Below, in pieces: positions 41,713 to 50,785 of a DNA stretch of 64,000 bases. Every line of letters starts with the position of its first letter. The first letter of the stretch is position 1. The position numbers and the translations under genes were made by a program. This DNA comes from TMP-24 sp046348855 (GTDB lineage: Bacteria; Pseudomonadota; Alphaproteobacteria; Rhodobacterales; Rhodobacteraceae). The notes beneath the pieces were generated by a model that was not told the origin of the DNA, did no database searches, and was given only the letters and a program-made list of their open reading frames with translations. Location: contig JAXMDK010000005.1 in NCBI GenBank assembly GCA_046348855.1, forward strand, positions 1 through 64,000, given 5' to 3'.

Positions 41713-42647
41713 CGGCCGCGCGACCGGACCGCGATCAGGACGCCGGCGCCGATGATCAGCGGAATGCCCAGAAGCGCCTTTTCGGTCGGCAACTGCCCCC
41801 ACAGAACCCAGGTCCACAGCACGCTCATCGGCAGGATCACATATTCAAAGACCGCGACCCGGCTGGCGTCGGCGATCTGATAGGCCTTGACCATCAGCCC
41901 GACGCCCAGCAGCGACCCGGCGGCCTGCACGAAGGTCCACAGAAGGAACGTACGGCTGGGCCAGACCGCGCCGCGCAGGATGAAGCCTTCGGTTCCGGGC
42001 GGAACCGCGGGCTGCCAGACCGCCAGCACCGCCATGCCGATCAGGCCGAAGAGGCCCAGCCCCAGGAAGAACCCCAGAAGCAGGGTCTCGGCGCTTTCGC
42101 CCTCGCACCATTCGCGGGTGGCGATGTTGCCGGTCGCATACAGCGCCCCGGCCAGGATCGGCAGCACCAGCGCCGGGGTCACGGCGGTGCCCGGCCCGAT
42201 GCCCAGCACCATCAGCACACCCAGAAAACCGACCGCCACTGCCAGGATGCGGTAGGGGCCGATCCGGTGGCCATAGACGAAGCGCGAGATCAGCAGGACG
42301 AAGATCGGCGCGGTGAAGAGCCCGGCGGCAACCTCGGCGACGCTGAGAAAGGCCAGGCAGCCGAAATAGAACACCATCCCCGTGGCATGGATCATGCTGC
42401 GGGCCAGGACCGCGCGAAAGTTCCGGGGCCGCAGCCGCAGCCCCAGGGGCGCCGCCAGCACCGCCAGGATCAGCGCGGCAAAGGCGGTGCGGGTGGCATG
42501 GAACTGCCACAGGCCGCCGTCGCGGGCGATGGTCTGCACGAAGTTGTCGGTGAAGCCGATGACCAGCGCATAGACCAGGATGAAACCGGCAGCGACAAGG
42601 GTGCGGCGCTGGGACGCAGGCACGGCAATCGTTTCAGCGGCAGTCAT
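41709..42647 (-). CDS. EamA (DMT superfamily) transporter
   Basis: A 312-residue membrane protein with ten hydrophobic helices in two EamA repeats (GLFTAPIFVLLISRFVYG ends the first repeat; YVILPMSVLWTWVLWGQ lies in the second). Members export amino acids, nucleosides or other metabolites. The start is set at 42647 because AGGGA lies at the right distance; an ATG four codons earlier lacks a site. It is followed by the coupled sulfotransferase gene. Confidence 0.88.
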   Translation of the reverse strand: MTAAETIAVPASQRRTLVAAGFILVYALVIGFTDNFVQTIARDGGLWQFHATRTAFAALILAVLAAPLGLRLRPRNFRAVLARSMIHATGMVFYFGCLAFLSVAEVAAGLFTAPIFVLLISRFVYGHRIGPYRILAVAVGFLGVLMVLGIGPGTAVTPALVLPILAGALYATGNIATREWCEGESAETLLLGFFLGLGLFGLIGMAVLAVWQPAVPPGTEGFILRGAVWPSRTFLLWTFVQAAGSLLGVGLMVKAYQIADASRVAVFEYVILPMSVLWTWVLWGQLPTEKALLGIPLIIGAGVLIAVRSRGR

Positions 42648-42738
42648 CACGTCCCTCATGGCGAATAATTGCTAGGGGAATCAGATTTCGGGCGATTAAT
42701 CATGTCCGGGCACGACACTTCATGAGCGGGAGGCGCAT

Positions 42739-44364
42739 ATGGGCTGGCTGAAGGACGAAACCGGTCTGGAGAAATGCCAGGCGAACCATGTCCCCCTGAC
42801 GCCATTGTCCTTTCTCGCCCGTGCCGCCGACATCTTTCCCGATCGGACCGCGATCGTCTATGGCTCGCTGCGGCGCAGCTACAGCGACTACCACGAACGG
42901 GTCAGCCGCCTCGCCTCGGCGCTGACGCAGGCCGGCATCGCGCCGGGCGACGTGGTGGCGACGCTCCTGCCGAACGTCCCCGCCCATGCCGAGGCGCATT
43001 TCGGCGTGCCCGCGACCGGGGCGATCCTGAACGCGATCAACACAAGGCTGGACGTGGACACGGTCAGCTACATCTTCGGGCACGGCGAGGCCAGGCTGGT
43101 GCTGGTCGACAGCGCGCTGGTGCCTCTGGCCGAAGCCGCCATCGCCGCGCTGGACGGCCCTGCCCCGACGATTGTCGAGGTCGCCGACCCCGACGCCGGT
43201 TTCCCCTCCAGCGGCAAGCACATCGACTACGAAGATTTCCTCGCCGGGGGCGACCCGACCGCCGCCTGGCATATGCCCGCCGACGAATGGGAAAGCATCG
43301 CGCTGAACTATACGTCCGGCACCACCGGGCGGCCCAAGGGCGTCGTTTACCACCATCGCGGCGCCCACCTGTCATGCATCGGCAATGCCATCGCCTGGCG
43401 GATGCAACTGTTCCCGGTGGTGCTGACCATCGTGCCCCTGTTCCACTGCAACGCCTGGTGCCAGCCCTGGATGGTGCCGATGATGGGCGGCACGCTGGTC
43501 TGCTGCCGCAACATCACGGCGAAAGCGATCTACGACGCCATCGCCGACGCCGGCGTCACCCATTTCGGCGGCGCGCCCATCGTGCTGAACATGGTGATCA
43601 ACGCCAAGCCCGAGGATCGTCGCACCTTCGACCATATCGTCGAGGTCTTTACCGCCGGCGCCCCGCCGCCGGCCGCCACGCTGGCCGCCTTCGAGCCCCT
43701 GGGCTTCAACGTTACCCAGGTCTACGGGCTGACCGAAACCTATGGCCCGTCGACCGAATGCCTGTGGCATCCCGCCTGGGAAGGCACCGCCGGCGACGAC
43801 CGCGCGGCGCTGAAGGCGCGGACCGGGGTGCGCATGGCCATGCTCGAAGGCGCCGAGGTGCATGACAGCGCCGGAAAGCCGGTTCTCCGCGACGCGCACC
43901 ACCTTGGCGAGATCGCCCTGCGCGGCAACATGGTGATGAAGGGTTACTACAAGAACCCGGAAGCGACGCGCGAAGCCTTCAAGGGCGGCTGGTTCCGCTC
44001 GGGCGACATCGCCTTCCAGCATCCCGACGGCTATCTGAAGATCACCGACCGCGCCAAGGACATCATCATTTCGGGCGGCGAGAACGTCAGCTCGGTCGAA
44101 GTCGAGGGCGCGCTGATGCACCATCCGGCGGTCAGCCTTTGCGCCGTGGTGGCCAAGCCCGACGCCAAATGGGGCGAGGTCCCCTGCGCCTTCGTCGAAC
44201 TGAAGCCCGGAGTCGAGGCGACCGAGAAAGAACTGATCGACTTCTGCCGGGGCCGGCTTGCGGGCTTCGCCACCCCCAAGATGGTCGTCTTCGCGGAACT
44301 GCCCAAGACCTCGACGGGCAAGATCCAGAAATTCGAACTCCGCGCCGTCGCCAAGCTGCTCTAG
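42739..44364 (+). CDS. AMP-dependent acyl-CoA synthetase
   Basis: A 541-residue adenylate-forming ligase. ATP-binding motif ALNYTSGTTGRPKGVVYHH (about residues 192-210), VYGLTETYGPS near 330, GWFRSGDIAFQHPDGYLKI near 415, and the C-terminal hinge with catalytic lysine in PKTSTGKIQK near 525. Length and motifs fit medium/long-chain fatty acyl-CoA ligases and also DmdB-type methylmercaptopropionate-CoA ligases, which Rhodobacteraceae often carry; I cannot separate these by eye. GCGGGAGG precedes the start. It is divergent from the EamA gene. Confidence 0.92.
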   Translation: MGWLKDETGLEKCQANHVPLTPLSFLARAADIFPDRTAIVYGSLRRSYSDYHERVSRLASALTQAGIAPGDVVATLLPNVPAHAEAHFGVPATGAILNAINTRLDVDTVSYIFGHGEARLVLVDSALVPLAEAAIAALDGPAPTIVEVADPDAGFPSSGKHIDYEDFLAGGDPTAAWHMPADEWESIALNYTSGTTGRPKGVVYHHRGAHLSCIGNAIAWRMQLFPVVLTIVPLFHCNAWCQPWMVPMMGGTLVCCRNITAKAIYDAIADAGVTHFGGAPIVLNMVINAKPEDRRTFDHIVEVFTAGAPPPAATLAAFEPLGFNVTQVYGLTETYGPSTECLWHPAWEGTAGDDRAALKARTGVRMAMLEGAEVHDSAGKPVLRDAHHLGEIALRGNMVMKGYYKNPEATREAFKGGWFRSGDIAFQHPDGYLKITDRAKDIIISGGENVSSVEVEGALMHHPAVSLCAVVAKPDAKWGEVPCAFVELKPGVEATEKELIDFCRGRLAGFATPKMVVFAELPKTSTGKIQKFELRAVAKLL

Positions 44365-44472
44365 CGTCACCGAACGGGCCGCCCCCTACCATATCTGCGC
44401 CGTTGCGATTGTTCCGAAACAAAGCTTGGGATAGGTTCGGCGGAAGGGACTTGAACGGGCAGCAGCAAACCG

Positions 44473-45495
44473 ATGACCGCGCTTTCGGAATATCAGCGTC
44501 TGGAATGCCAGGGGCTCTGGCGTGAGACGTCCGATCTCCAGCGCCGCGAAGTCATCGTGACCTTCGGCGACGCCTCGCTGATCTTCAAGGAAACGCCCAG
44601 CGAACGGGCCTTGGCGCACTGGTCGCTGCCGGCGGTGGTGCGGGTCAATCCCGGCCGGATGCCGGCGCTCTTCTCGCCCGACCCGGCCTCGGGCGAAGAG
44701 CTGGAGATCGACGACGAGACCATGATCGCCGCCATCACCAAGGTCCACACGATCATCGCCCGCCGCCAGCCCCGGCCCGGCCGCCTGCGCGGCGCGCTTC
44801 TGTGGGCTACTGCCGCCGCCGTCGCCGCCGGGGCGCTGTTCTGGCTGCCGGGGGCGCTGATCGCCCATACCGCCAAGGTGCTGCCCAGTTCGACCCGGGC
44901 CGAGATGGGCCGGGCGATCCTGAACGATCTGGTGCGGCTGACCGGCCGGCCCTGCGACGGGCCGGACGGCGCGGCGGCGTTGGGCCAGCTGTCAGACCGG
45001 CTGCTGCAGGGCAGCACCGGGCAGATCGTCATCCTGCCCGACGGATTGCAGGGCACCCTGCACCTGCCCGGCAACTTCATCGCCGCCGGGCGCGGGCTGG
45101 TCGAAGATTTCGACACGCCCGAGGTGGTGGCGGGATATGTGATCGCCGAAACCCTCCGCGCCAGCCAGACCGACCCGGTCGAGGACGCGCTGCGCTTTGC
45201 CGGGCTGCGGACCGCGATCCACCTGCTGACCACCGGCGAGGTGCCGGACGGCGCGTTCACCGGATACGGCCAGCGGCTGCTGGCGGCAAAGCCGGCGCCG
45301 GTCGCCACCGAGACCCTGCTGCGCCGGTTCGAGGAAACCGGCGTCGGCTCGACCGCCTACGCCTATGCGCTGGACAAGAGCGGCGAAACCACGCTCGGCC
45401 TGATCGAGGCCGACCCGTTCGCCAAGGAACCGCCCCCCGCGCCCTTGATGAGCGACACCGACTGGGTGACGCTGCAGGGCATCTGCGGGGGCTGA
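44473..45495 (+). CDS. Membrane protein with degenerate M48-like region
   Basis: A 340-residue protein. It has a soluble N-terminal part (about residues 1-105), one membrane segment (LLWATAAAVAAGALFWLPG, about 110-128), and a C-terminal domain that reads like the M48 peptidase-like fold (IVILPDGLQGTLHLPGNFI; LVEDFDTPEVVAGYVIAE). Where an active M48 peptidase would carry HExxH it has none, so it is probably not a working protease. No specific function is known to me. It is convergent with the SPOR protein gene, ending three bases before its stop. Confidence 0.75.
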   Translation: MTALSEYQRLECQGLWRETSDLQRREVIVTFGDASLIFKETPSERALAHWSLPAVVRVNPGRMPALFSPDPASGEELEIDDETMIAAITKVHTIIARRQPRPGRLRGALLWATAAAVAAGALFWLPGALIAHTAKVLPSSTRAEMGRAILNDLVRLTGRPCDGPDGAAALGQLSDRLLQGSTGQIVILPDGLQGTLHLPGNFIAAGRGLVEDFDTPEVVAGYVIAETLRASQTDPVEDALRFAGLRTAIHLLTTGEVPDGAFTGYGQRLLAAKPAPVATETLLRRFEETGVGSTAYAYALDKSGETTLGLIEADPFAKEPPPAPLMSDTDWVTLQGICGG

Positions 45496-45497
45496 AT

Positions 45498-46046
45498 TCA
45501 GCGCGCGAAGGCCGAGGCGAACCCCGCCCGGCGCACCCGGTCGAGCGCCTTCGTCAGGTCGGACGTCTTGTCGAACGGCCCCACGACCACGGCCGTCAGG
45601 CTGCCGCCCTTCACCGCGACGGTTCCGGCGGAAAAGCCCAGCGCCTGCAATGACTTCACGACCTGCCGGGCATTTTCCGGCTGCGCATAGGCGCCGGCCT
45701 GAACCCACCGGGCGCCGGCGGCGGGCGGCGGCGGGGTTGGCGCGGGCGCTGTAACCGCCGGCTCGGCGGGCGCCGCTGCTTGCGGCTCTGCCGCCGGGGC
45801 CGCCGGTTGCGGGGTCACCGCTGGGGCCAGCGACGGCTTCTGCCCGCAGATCGGCTGTTCGGCGGCGTCGATCAGCGGCAGCCACATGACCCGCCCCGAC
45901 AGGGTCGCGCGCTGGAACACGCAGCCGTGGCTGTCGACGAACTGCCGGCCACGGAAATCCGCCGGCGGCGTTTCGGCCACGGCTGCCGCCGCCAGCCCCG
46001 CAAGGATCGCCGCCATCCCCGCTGCCCGAATCGTCGACTTGTCCAT
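45498..46046 (-). CDS. SPOR domain-containing secreted protein
   Basis: A 182-residue exported protein: signal peptide (about residues 1-24, ILAGLAAAAVAET), a small N-terminal domain with two cysteines (DSHGCVFQRATLS; QPICGQ), a proline/alanine-rich linker (about 75-110), then a C-terminal SPOR domain (RWVQAGAYAQPENARQVVKS) that should bind denuded peptidoglycan at division sites. It lies just downstream of upp on the same strand (15 bases) but is functionally separate from nucleoside salvage. Confidence 0.88.
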   Translation of the reverse strand: MDKSTIRAAGMAAILAGLAAAAVAETPPADFRGRQFVDSHGCVFQRATLSGRVMWLPLIDAAEQPICGQKPSLAPAVTPQPAAPAAEPQAAAPAEPAVTAPAPTPPPPAAGARWVQAGAYAQPENARQVVKSLQALGFSAGTVAVKGGSLTAVVVGPFDKTSDLTKALDRVRRAGFASAFAR

Positions 46047-46061
46047 TGGCCCGCGTCCCGC

Positions 46062-46691
46062 CTATTTGGTGCCGAACATGCGGTCTCCGGCATCGCCGAG
46101 ACCCGGCACGATATAGCCGTGGTCGTTCAGGTGGCTGTCCAGCGCCGCCGTCACCACCGGCACGTCGGGATGGGCCTCCTTCATGCGGGCCACGCCCTCG
46201 GGCGCCGCCAGCAGGCACATGAAGCGGATGTTGGTCGCGCCCGACTTCTTCAACAGATCGATCGCCGCGACCGACGAATTGCCGGTGGCCAGCATCGGAT
46301 CGAGCGCGATGGTCAGCCGGTCGCGCAGGTCCGGCACCTTGTAGTAATATTGCACCGGCTGCAGCGTCTTGGGGTCGCGGTACAGCCCGACGAACCCGAC
46401 CCGCGCCGCCGGGATCAGTTCCAGAACCCCGTCCAACAGCCCGTTGCCCGCCCGCAGGATCGAGATCAGCGCCAGCTTCTTGCCGTCGATGGTCGGCGCG
46501 TCCATCTCGCACAAGGGCGTCTCGATCCGCTTGGTGGTCATCTCCATCTCGCGGGTGATCTCATAGGCCAGAAGCTGGCTGATCTCGCGCAGAAGACGGC
46601 GGAAGGAATTGGTCGACGTATCCTTTTCGCGCATGATCGTCAGCTTGTGCTGCACCAGCGGATGTTTGACGATGGTCAGATGTTCACGCAC
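46062..46691 (-). CDS. upp: Uracil phosphoribosyltransferase
   Basis: A 209-residue Upp, which converts uracil and PRPP to UMP. The family N-terminus appears as EHLTIVKHPLVQHKLTIMR, and the PRPP loop as ALDPMLATGNSS. The start is a GTG at 46691: it gives the standard N-terminus and length, while the longer reading from 46778 would add residues within the add gene in another frame. The start lies eight bases inside the 3' end of add, so translation is coupled. Last enzyme of the nucleoside salvage operon. Confidence 0.95.
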   Translation of the reverse strand: MREHLTIVKHPLVQHKLTIMREKDTSTNSFRRLLREISQLLAYEITREMEMTTKRIETPLCEMDAPTIDGKKLALISILRAGNGLLDGVLELIPAARVGFVGLYRDPKTLQPVQYYYKVPDLRDRLTIALDPMLATGNSSVAAIDLLKKSGATNIRFMCLLAAPEGVARMKEAHPDVPVVTAALDSHLNDHGYIVPGLGDAGDRMFGTK

Positions 46692-47673
46692 TTGCAGCCT
46701 CCAGCCTCTTGACGATCCTGCCCCGTGTATCGCCATCGCAGAAGGCGGCGTCAATCGAGGTGCGGGCAATGGCGGCAAAGACGCCCTCGTCCCAGTCGAA
46801 AGCTTCGGCCAGCCGGTCGTATTCCCGCTTCATCGTCGTGCCGAAGAAGGGCGGGTCATCGGTGGACACCGTGACCTTGACGCCCCGTTCGCGCAGCCGG
46901 TGGATCGGATGCTGCCGCCAGCCCCGGTAAAGCCCAAGTGCGATGTTCGATCCCGGACAGACCTCCAGGACGATGCCCCTTTCGGCGATCTCGTCCACCA
47001 GGGCCAGATCCTCGATGGCGCGGACACCGTGGCCGATTCGCTCGACCTCCAGGTCGCGGATCGCGTCGCGCACGCTGTCCGGCCCGCGCCATTCGCCGGC
47101 ATGGCAGGTCAGGCGCAGGCCAGCCTCGCGCGCCGCATCAAAGGACCAGCGGAAATCCTTGGGAACCCCCGATTTCTCGTCGCCCGCGAGGCCAAAACCG
47201 ACGATCCAGTCGCCCGCCGTTTCAGCGGCGCAGAGCGCGATGCGGCGGGATCTTTCCGGGCCGAAATGGCGGATCGGCGTGACGATCCCACGCAGCGTGA
47301 TGCCGTCCTGCCGTTCCGCCAGATCGGCGGCATCGCGGATCGCCGCCAGAAAGTCCTTCCAGGCGTGCACATCGCCGCCGCCACAGAAGTCGGGCGACAG
47401 GAAGGTCTCGCTGTAGACAACGCCCGAGGCTGCACTTTGTTCGAGAACGGCCAGCGTCAGGCGGTGGTAGTCTTCGGGCGTGGTCAGGCAGCTGGTCGCC
47501 GCCTCGTAGACCTTCAGAAAATCCCAGAAGTCGCGGTAGCTGTAGTTGCCGCGTTCGTCGAAGATGCCGGAAATGTCGATGTGCTTTTCCCGCGCTAGAC
47601 CCCGGATGAAGGCCGGCGGCGCCGCGCCTTCCAGATGCAGGTGCAGTTCGACCTTGGGCATGTCAGCGGTCAT
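46684..47673 (-). CDS. add: Adenosine deaminase
   Basis: A 329-residue Add, deaminating adenosine and deoxyadenosine. Zinc ligands are in KVELHLHLEG (about residues 7-16), the RLTCHAGEW segment holds the third histidine and catalytic glutamate, and STDDPPFFG carries the aspartate pair. The first metal motif close to the N-terminus supports the start at 47673. It follows deoB after 66 bases and overlaps upp. Confidence 0.95.
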   Translation of the reverse strand: MTADMPKVELHLHLEGAAPPAFIRGLAREKHIDISGIFDERGNYSYRDFWDFLKVYEAATSCLTTPEDYHRLTLAVLEQSAASGVVYSETFLSPDFCGGGDVHAWKDFLAAIRDAADLAERQDGITLRGIVTPIRHFGPERSRRIALCAAETAGDWIVGFGLAGDEKSGVPKDFRWSFDAAREAGLRLTCHAGEWRGPDSVRDAIRDLEVERIGHGVRAIEDLALVDEIAERGIVLEVCPGSNIALGLYRGWRQHPIHRLRERGVKVTVSTDDPPFFGTTMKREYDRLAEAFDWDEGVFAAIARTSIDAAFCDGDTRGRIVKRLEAASA

Positions 47674-47739
47674 CGGTCGTCACTCCTGTCGGGACGGAGG
47701 CCCGACGCATGCGGGACGCGGACGGGACGGCGGCGGGCG

Positions 47740-48948
47740 TCACAGGAAGCTCCGCCCCGTCCCTTGCGACGGCACGCCAAGATGCGCCGCAACCGAGGCT
47801 GCGACGTCGGTGAAAGCCACCTGCCCGATGGCCTTCGCGCCCCGCCCCCAGCCCACGACCGGCACCCGTTCACGGGTATGGTCGGTACCGCTCCAGGTCG
47901 GGTCGTTGCCGTGATCGGCGGTGAAGATCGCCAGGTCGCCGGGCCTGAGCAGCGCCAGGAACGCGCCGACGCGGCCATCGAACCATTCGAGCGCCCGGGC
48001 ATAGCCCGAGACGTCGCGCGGATGGCCATAGAGGCTGTCGAATTCGACGAAGTTCGCAAAGGTCAAGGAGCCTATTTCAGCGTCACGCCCAGATGCCATG
48101 AGATGTTCGAAAAGTGCTGCGTCGTCGCCCTTGCGCAGATCGGAAATGCCGCGCATCGAAAAGATGTCGCCGATCTTGCCGATGCCATGCACCTTGCGCC
48201 CCGCCGCCGCCAGCCAGTCGCAGAGCGTCGGCGCCGGCGGCTCGATCGCATAGTCGTGGCGGTTGGTGGTGCGACGGAAATTGCCGGGTCCGCCGGTGAA
48301 GGGCCGCGCGATGACCCGCCCGACCTTCATCGCATGAAGTCGCGGTGCGATGTCCCGGCAGAGTTTCAGCAACCGCTCGAGCCCGAAGGTTTCCTCGTGG
48401 GCGGCGATCTGGAAGACGCTGTCCGCCGAGGTGTAGCAGATCGGCCTGCCGGTGCGCATATGTTCCGCGCAGTGTTCCTCGATGATCGGCACGCCCGAGG
48501 CATGGCAATTGCCCAGCGTCCCCCCAGCCCCGCACAGGCGCGCGACCTCGGCCATCAGGTCGGACGGAAAGGCCGGGCGGGTATCGGGAAAATAGTGCCA
48601 GTCCCACGGCACCGGCACGCCGGCCAGTTCCCAGTGGCCCGACGGCGTGTCCTTGCCCCTGGAGACTTCGGTTGCCGCGCCCCACAGCCCTTCGGGCTGC
48701 GCCCCGAGGCCAGGCATGTCGGCGCCCGAGGCAAGCCTCACCGCCGCCGACAAGCCCAGCCGGTCGAGATTGGGCATCTTCAACGGACCCGAACGGCCCT
48801 GTTCGGCCCGCCCCTCGGCGCAGGCCTGCGCGATATGGGCCAGCGTGTTGGCGCCTTGGTCCGGCAGACCCGAATTGAAGAAGTCCGCCGCGTCCGGCGC
48901 GCCGCCAGCGCCGACCGAATCCATCACGACCAGAAAGGCGCGCGCCAT
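47740..48948 (-). CDS. deoB: Phosphopentomutase
   Basis: A 402-residue DeoB of the alkaline phosphatase superfamily, moving phosphate between C1 and C5 of (deoxy)ribose. Metal-binding motifs: FLVVMDSVGAGGAPDA at the N-terminus and FTADHGNDPTWSGTDHTRE near residue 335. Start and deoA stop share one base (TGATG arrangement), so it is coupled to deoA. Confidence 0.96.
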   Translation of the reverse strand: MARAFLVVMDSVGAGGAPDAADFFNSGLPDQGANTLAHIAQACAEGRAEQGRSGPLKMPNLDRLGLSAAVRLASGADMPGLGAQPEGLWGAATEVSRGKDTPSGHWELAGVPVPWDWHYFPDTRPAFPSDLMAEVARLCGAGGTLGNCHASGVPIIEEHCAEHMRTGRPICYTSADSVFQIAAHEETFGLERLLKLCRDIAPRLHAMKVGRVIARPFTGGPGNFRRTTNRHDYAIEPPAPTLCDWLAAAGRKVHGIGKIGDIFSMRGISDLRKGDDAALFEHLMASGRDAEIGSLTFANFVEFDSLYGHPRDVSGYARALEWFDGRVGAFLALLRPGDLAIFTADHGNDPTWSGTDHTRERVPVVGWGRGAKAIGQVAFTDVAASVAAHLGVPSQGTGRSFL

Positions 48949-50255
48949 CAGGCGACCCTTTCGACGATCAGGTCGGGTTCTTCGGGCCGTTCGGCGGCGA
49001 TGCGATAGGCGGCCTTGACCGCCGCCGCCGCCTGTTCGGCATCCTCGCGCGTCGCGGCATGGACCAGCGCAAAGGCCTCGCCCTTGCCCAGCGGCTCGCC
49101 CAAAGGCGCAAGGTCGGACAGGCCGACCGCCGGGTTGATCCGGTCGCCACCCTTCAGCCGTCCGCCACCCAGGTGCACGACCGCATGGCCCAGAGCCTCA
49201 CCGTTTATCTCGGCAACGAAGCCGGCCTCGGCCGTGCAGACGTCCAGCACCACCGGCGCGGCGGGCAGCCGGTCGGGAAAGCGTTCGACGAAATCATGCG
49301 GGCCGCCCTGCGCCGCGATCATCCGGCCGAAGGTTTCCGCCGCCCGCCCCGAGGCCAGCGCCTCGTCGATCATGTCCTCGCCGGCCAGCGCATCTTCGGC
49401 CAGCCCGCAGAGGACCAGCGCCTCGCCGCCCAGCGCCACGGTCAGATCCCAGAGCGGCTGGCTGACCGCCTGGCCGGTCAGCGTCTCCATCACCTCGACG
49501 ATTTCCAGCGCGTTGCCGGCGGCGGCGGCCAGCGGCTGCGACATGTCGGTGATGAGCGCCGTGGTGGTGCAGCCCGCGCCGTTGGCGGTGTCGACCAGCG
49601 CCCGCGCCAGCGCCCGCGCCTCGGGCAGCGCCTTCATGAAGGCCCCCGACCCGACCTTCACATCCAGAACCAGCGCCCCCAGCCCCGCCGCCAGCTTCTT
49701 GGACAGGATCGAGGCGGTGATGAGGTCGATCGACTCGACCGTGCCGGTCACGTCGCGCACCCCGTAAAGCCGGCGGTCGGCAGGGGCGATCTCGGCGCTG
49801 GCGCCGACGATGGCGCAGCCGGCCTCGTCCAGGATGCGGCGCACCTGGTCGATGGGCTGGTCGGTTCGGTAGCCGGGGATTGCTTCCAGCTTGTCGAGCG
49901 TGCCGCCGGTATGGCCCAGCCCGCGGCCCGAAATCATCGGAACATAGGCCCCGCAGGCCGCCAGAGCCGGCGCCAGCAGAAGCGAGGTGCAGTCGCCAAT
50001 GCCGCCGGTGGAATGCTTGTCGACGATCGGGCCGGGCAGGTTCCAGTCCAGCACCCGGCCGCTGTCGCGCATGGCCAGCGTCCAGCCAACCCGTTCGTCG
50101 GGCGCAAGGCCGCGCAGCAGCACCGCCATGGCGAAGGCGCCGGCCTGGGCATCGGTGACCTCGCCCGAGGCGAGGCCCGCGGCGAACCAACGGGCCGCAT
50201 CGGCCGGAAGGCCCCGCCCGTCGCGCAGCGCGGCGATGACCTGACGCGCGTCCAT
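48948..50255 (-). CDS. deoA: Thymidine phosphorylase
   Basis: A 435-residue pyrimidine nucleoside phosphorylase. The signature VDKHSTGGIGDCTSLLLAP (about residues 80-98) and the phosphate-site lysine region LDVKVGSGAFMK (about 187-198) are intact. It splits thymidine or deoxyuridine into base and deoxyribose 1-phosphate, which DeoB then uses. The start at 50255 shares a base with the cdd stop. Confidence 0.96.
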   Translation of the reverse strand: MDARQVIAALRDGRGLPADAARWFAAGLASGEVTDAQAGAFAMAVLLRGLAPDERVGWTLAMRDSGRVLDWNLPGPIVDKHSTGGIGDCTSLLLAPALAACGAYVPMISGRGLGHTGGTLDKLEAIPGYRTDQPIDQVRRILDEAGCAIVGASAEIAPADRRLYGVRDVTGTVESIDLITASILSKKLAAGLGALVLDVKVGSGAFMKALPEARALARALVDTANGAGCTTTALITDMSQPLAAAAGNALEIVEVMETLTGQAVSQPLWDLTVALGGEALVLCGLAEDALAGEDMIDEALASGRAAETFGRMIAAQGGPHDFVERFPDRLPAAPVVLDVCTAEAGFVAEINGEALGHAVVHLGGGRLKGGDRINPAVGLSDLAPLGEPLGKGEAFALVHAATREDAEQAAAAVKAAYRIAAERPEEPDLIVERVA

Positions 50256-50662
50256 CAGGCGCGGCCCATGTGGGCGGCCAAGAACTGGCCGGGCAGCAGC
50301 GCGCCGATGGTGGTCAGCGTCGTCGCGCCGCCGGTGGTGGCCAGCGCCACCGGCACGTCGCCCGCGCCGAATTCCGCCAGCTTCTGCCGGCAGCCGCCGC
50401 AGGGCGGCACCGGCGACGGGCTGTCGGCGATGACCGCCACCGCCGTGAGCCGGGTTTCGCCCGCCGCGATCATGGCGGCGATGGCCCCGGCTTCGGCGCA
50501 GGTGCCTTCCGGGTAGGCCACGTTTTCGACGTTGCAGCCGACATAGACCCGGCCCGAAGCCGCGCGCACGGCGGCGCCGACCTTGAAGCGCGAATAGGGG
50601 GCATAGGCGTTTTCGCGGACCGCGCGGGCGGCGGCGGCGAGTTCGGAATCGGCTGCGGACAT
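50255..50662 (-). CDS. cdd: Cytidine deaminase
   Basis: A 135-residue tetrameric-type cytidine deaminase. The zinc/catalytic motif appears as TCAEAGAIAAMI (Cys and Glu, about residues 54-65) and PCGGCRQKLAEF (two Cys, about 88-99). The start at 50662 follows a GGGGGA site; ten more codons upstream are possible but have no site. First gene of cdd-deoA-deoB-add-upp. Confidence 0.95.
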   Translation of the reverse strand: MSAADSELAAAARAVRENAYAPYSRFKVGAAVRAASGRVYVGCNVENVAYPEGTCAEAGAIAAMIAAGETRLTAVAVIADSPSPVPPCGGCRQKLAEFGAGDVPVALATTGGATTLTTIGALLPGQFLAAHMGRA

Positions 50663-50785
50663 GGGTCCCCCAGGGTCTGACCGGCCGGTCATTTATTGCC
50701 CGCCTTTGGCGGCAGGGCAAGCGGCCAACCGCGAAGGTCTTGGCCCCTTGCCCCTTGCACCAAGGTGAACGAACCGCCCGCCGGA

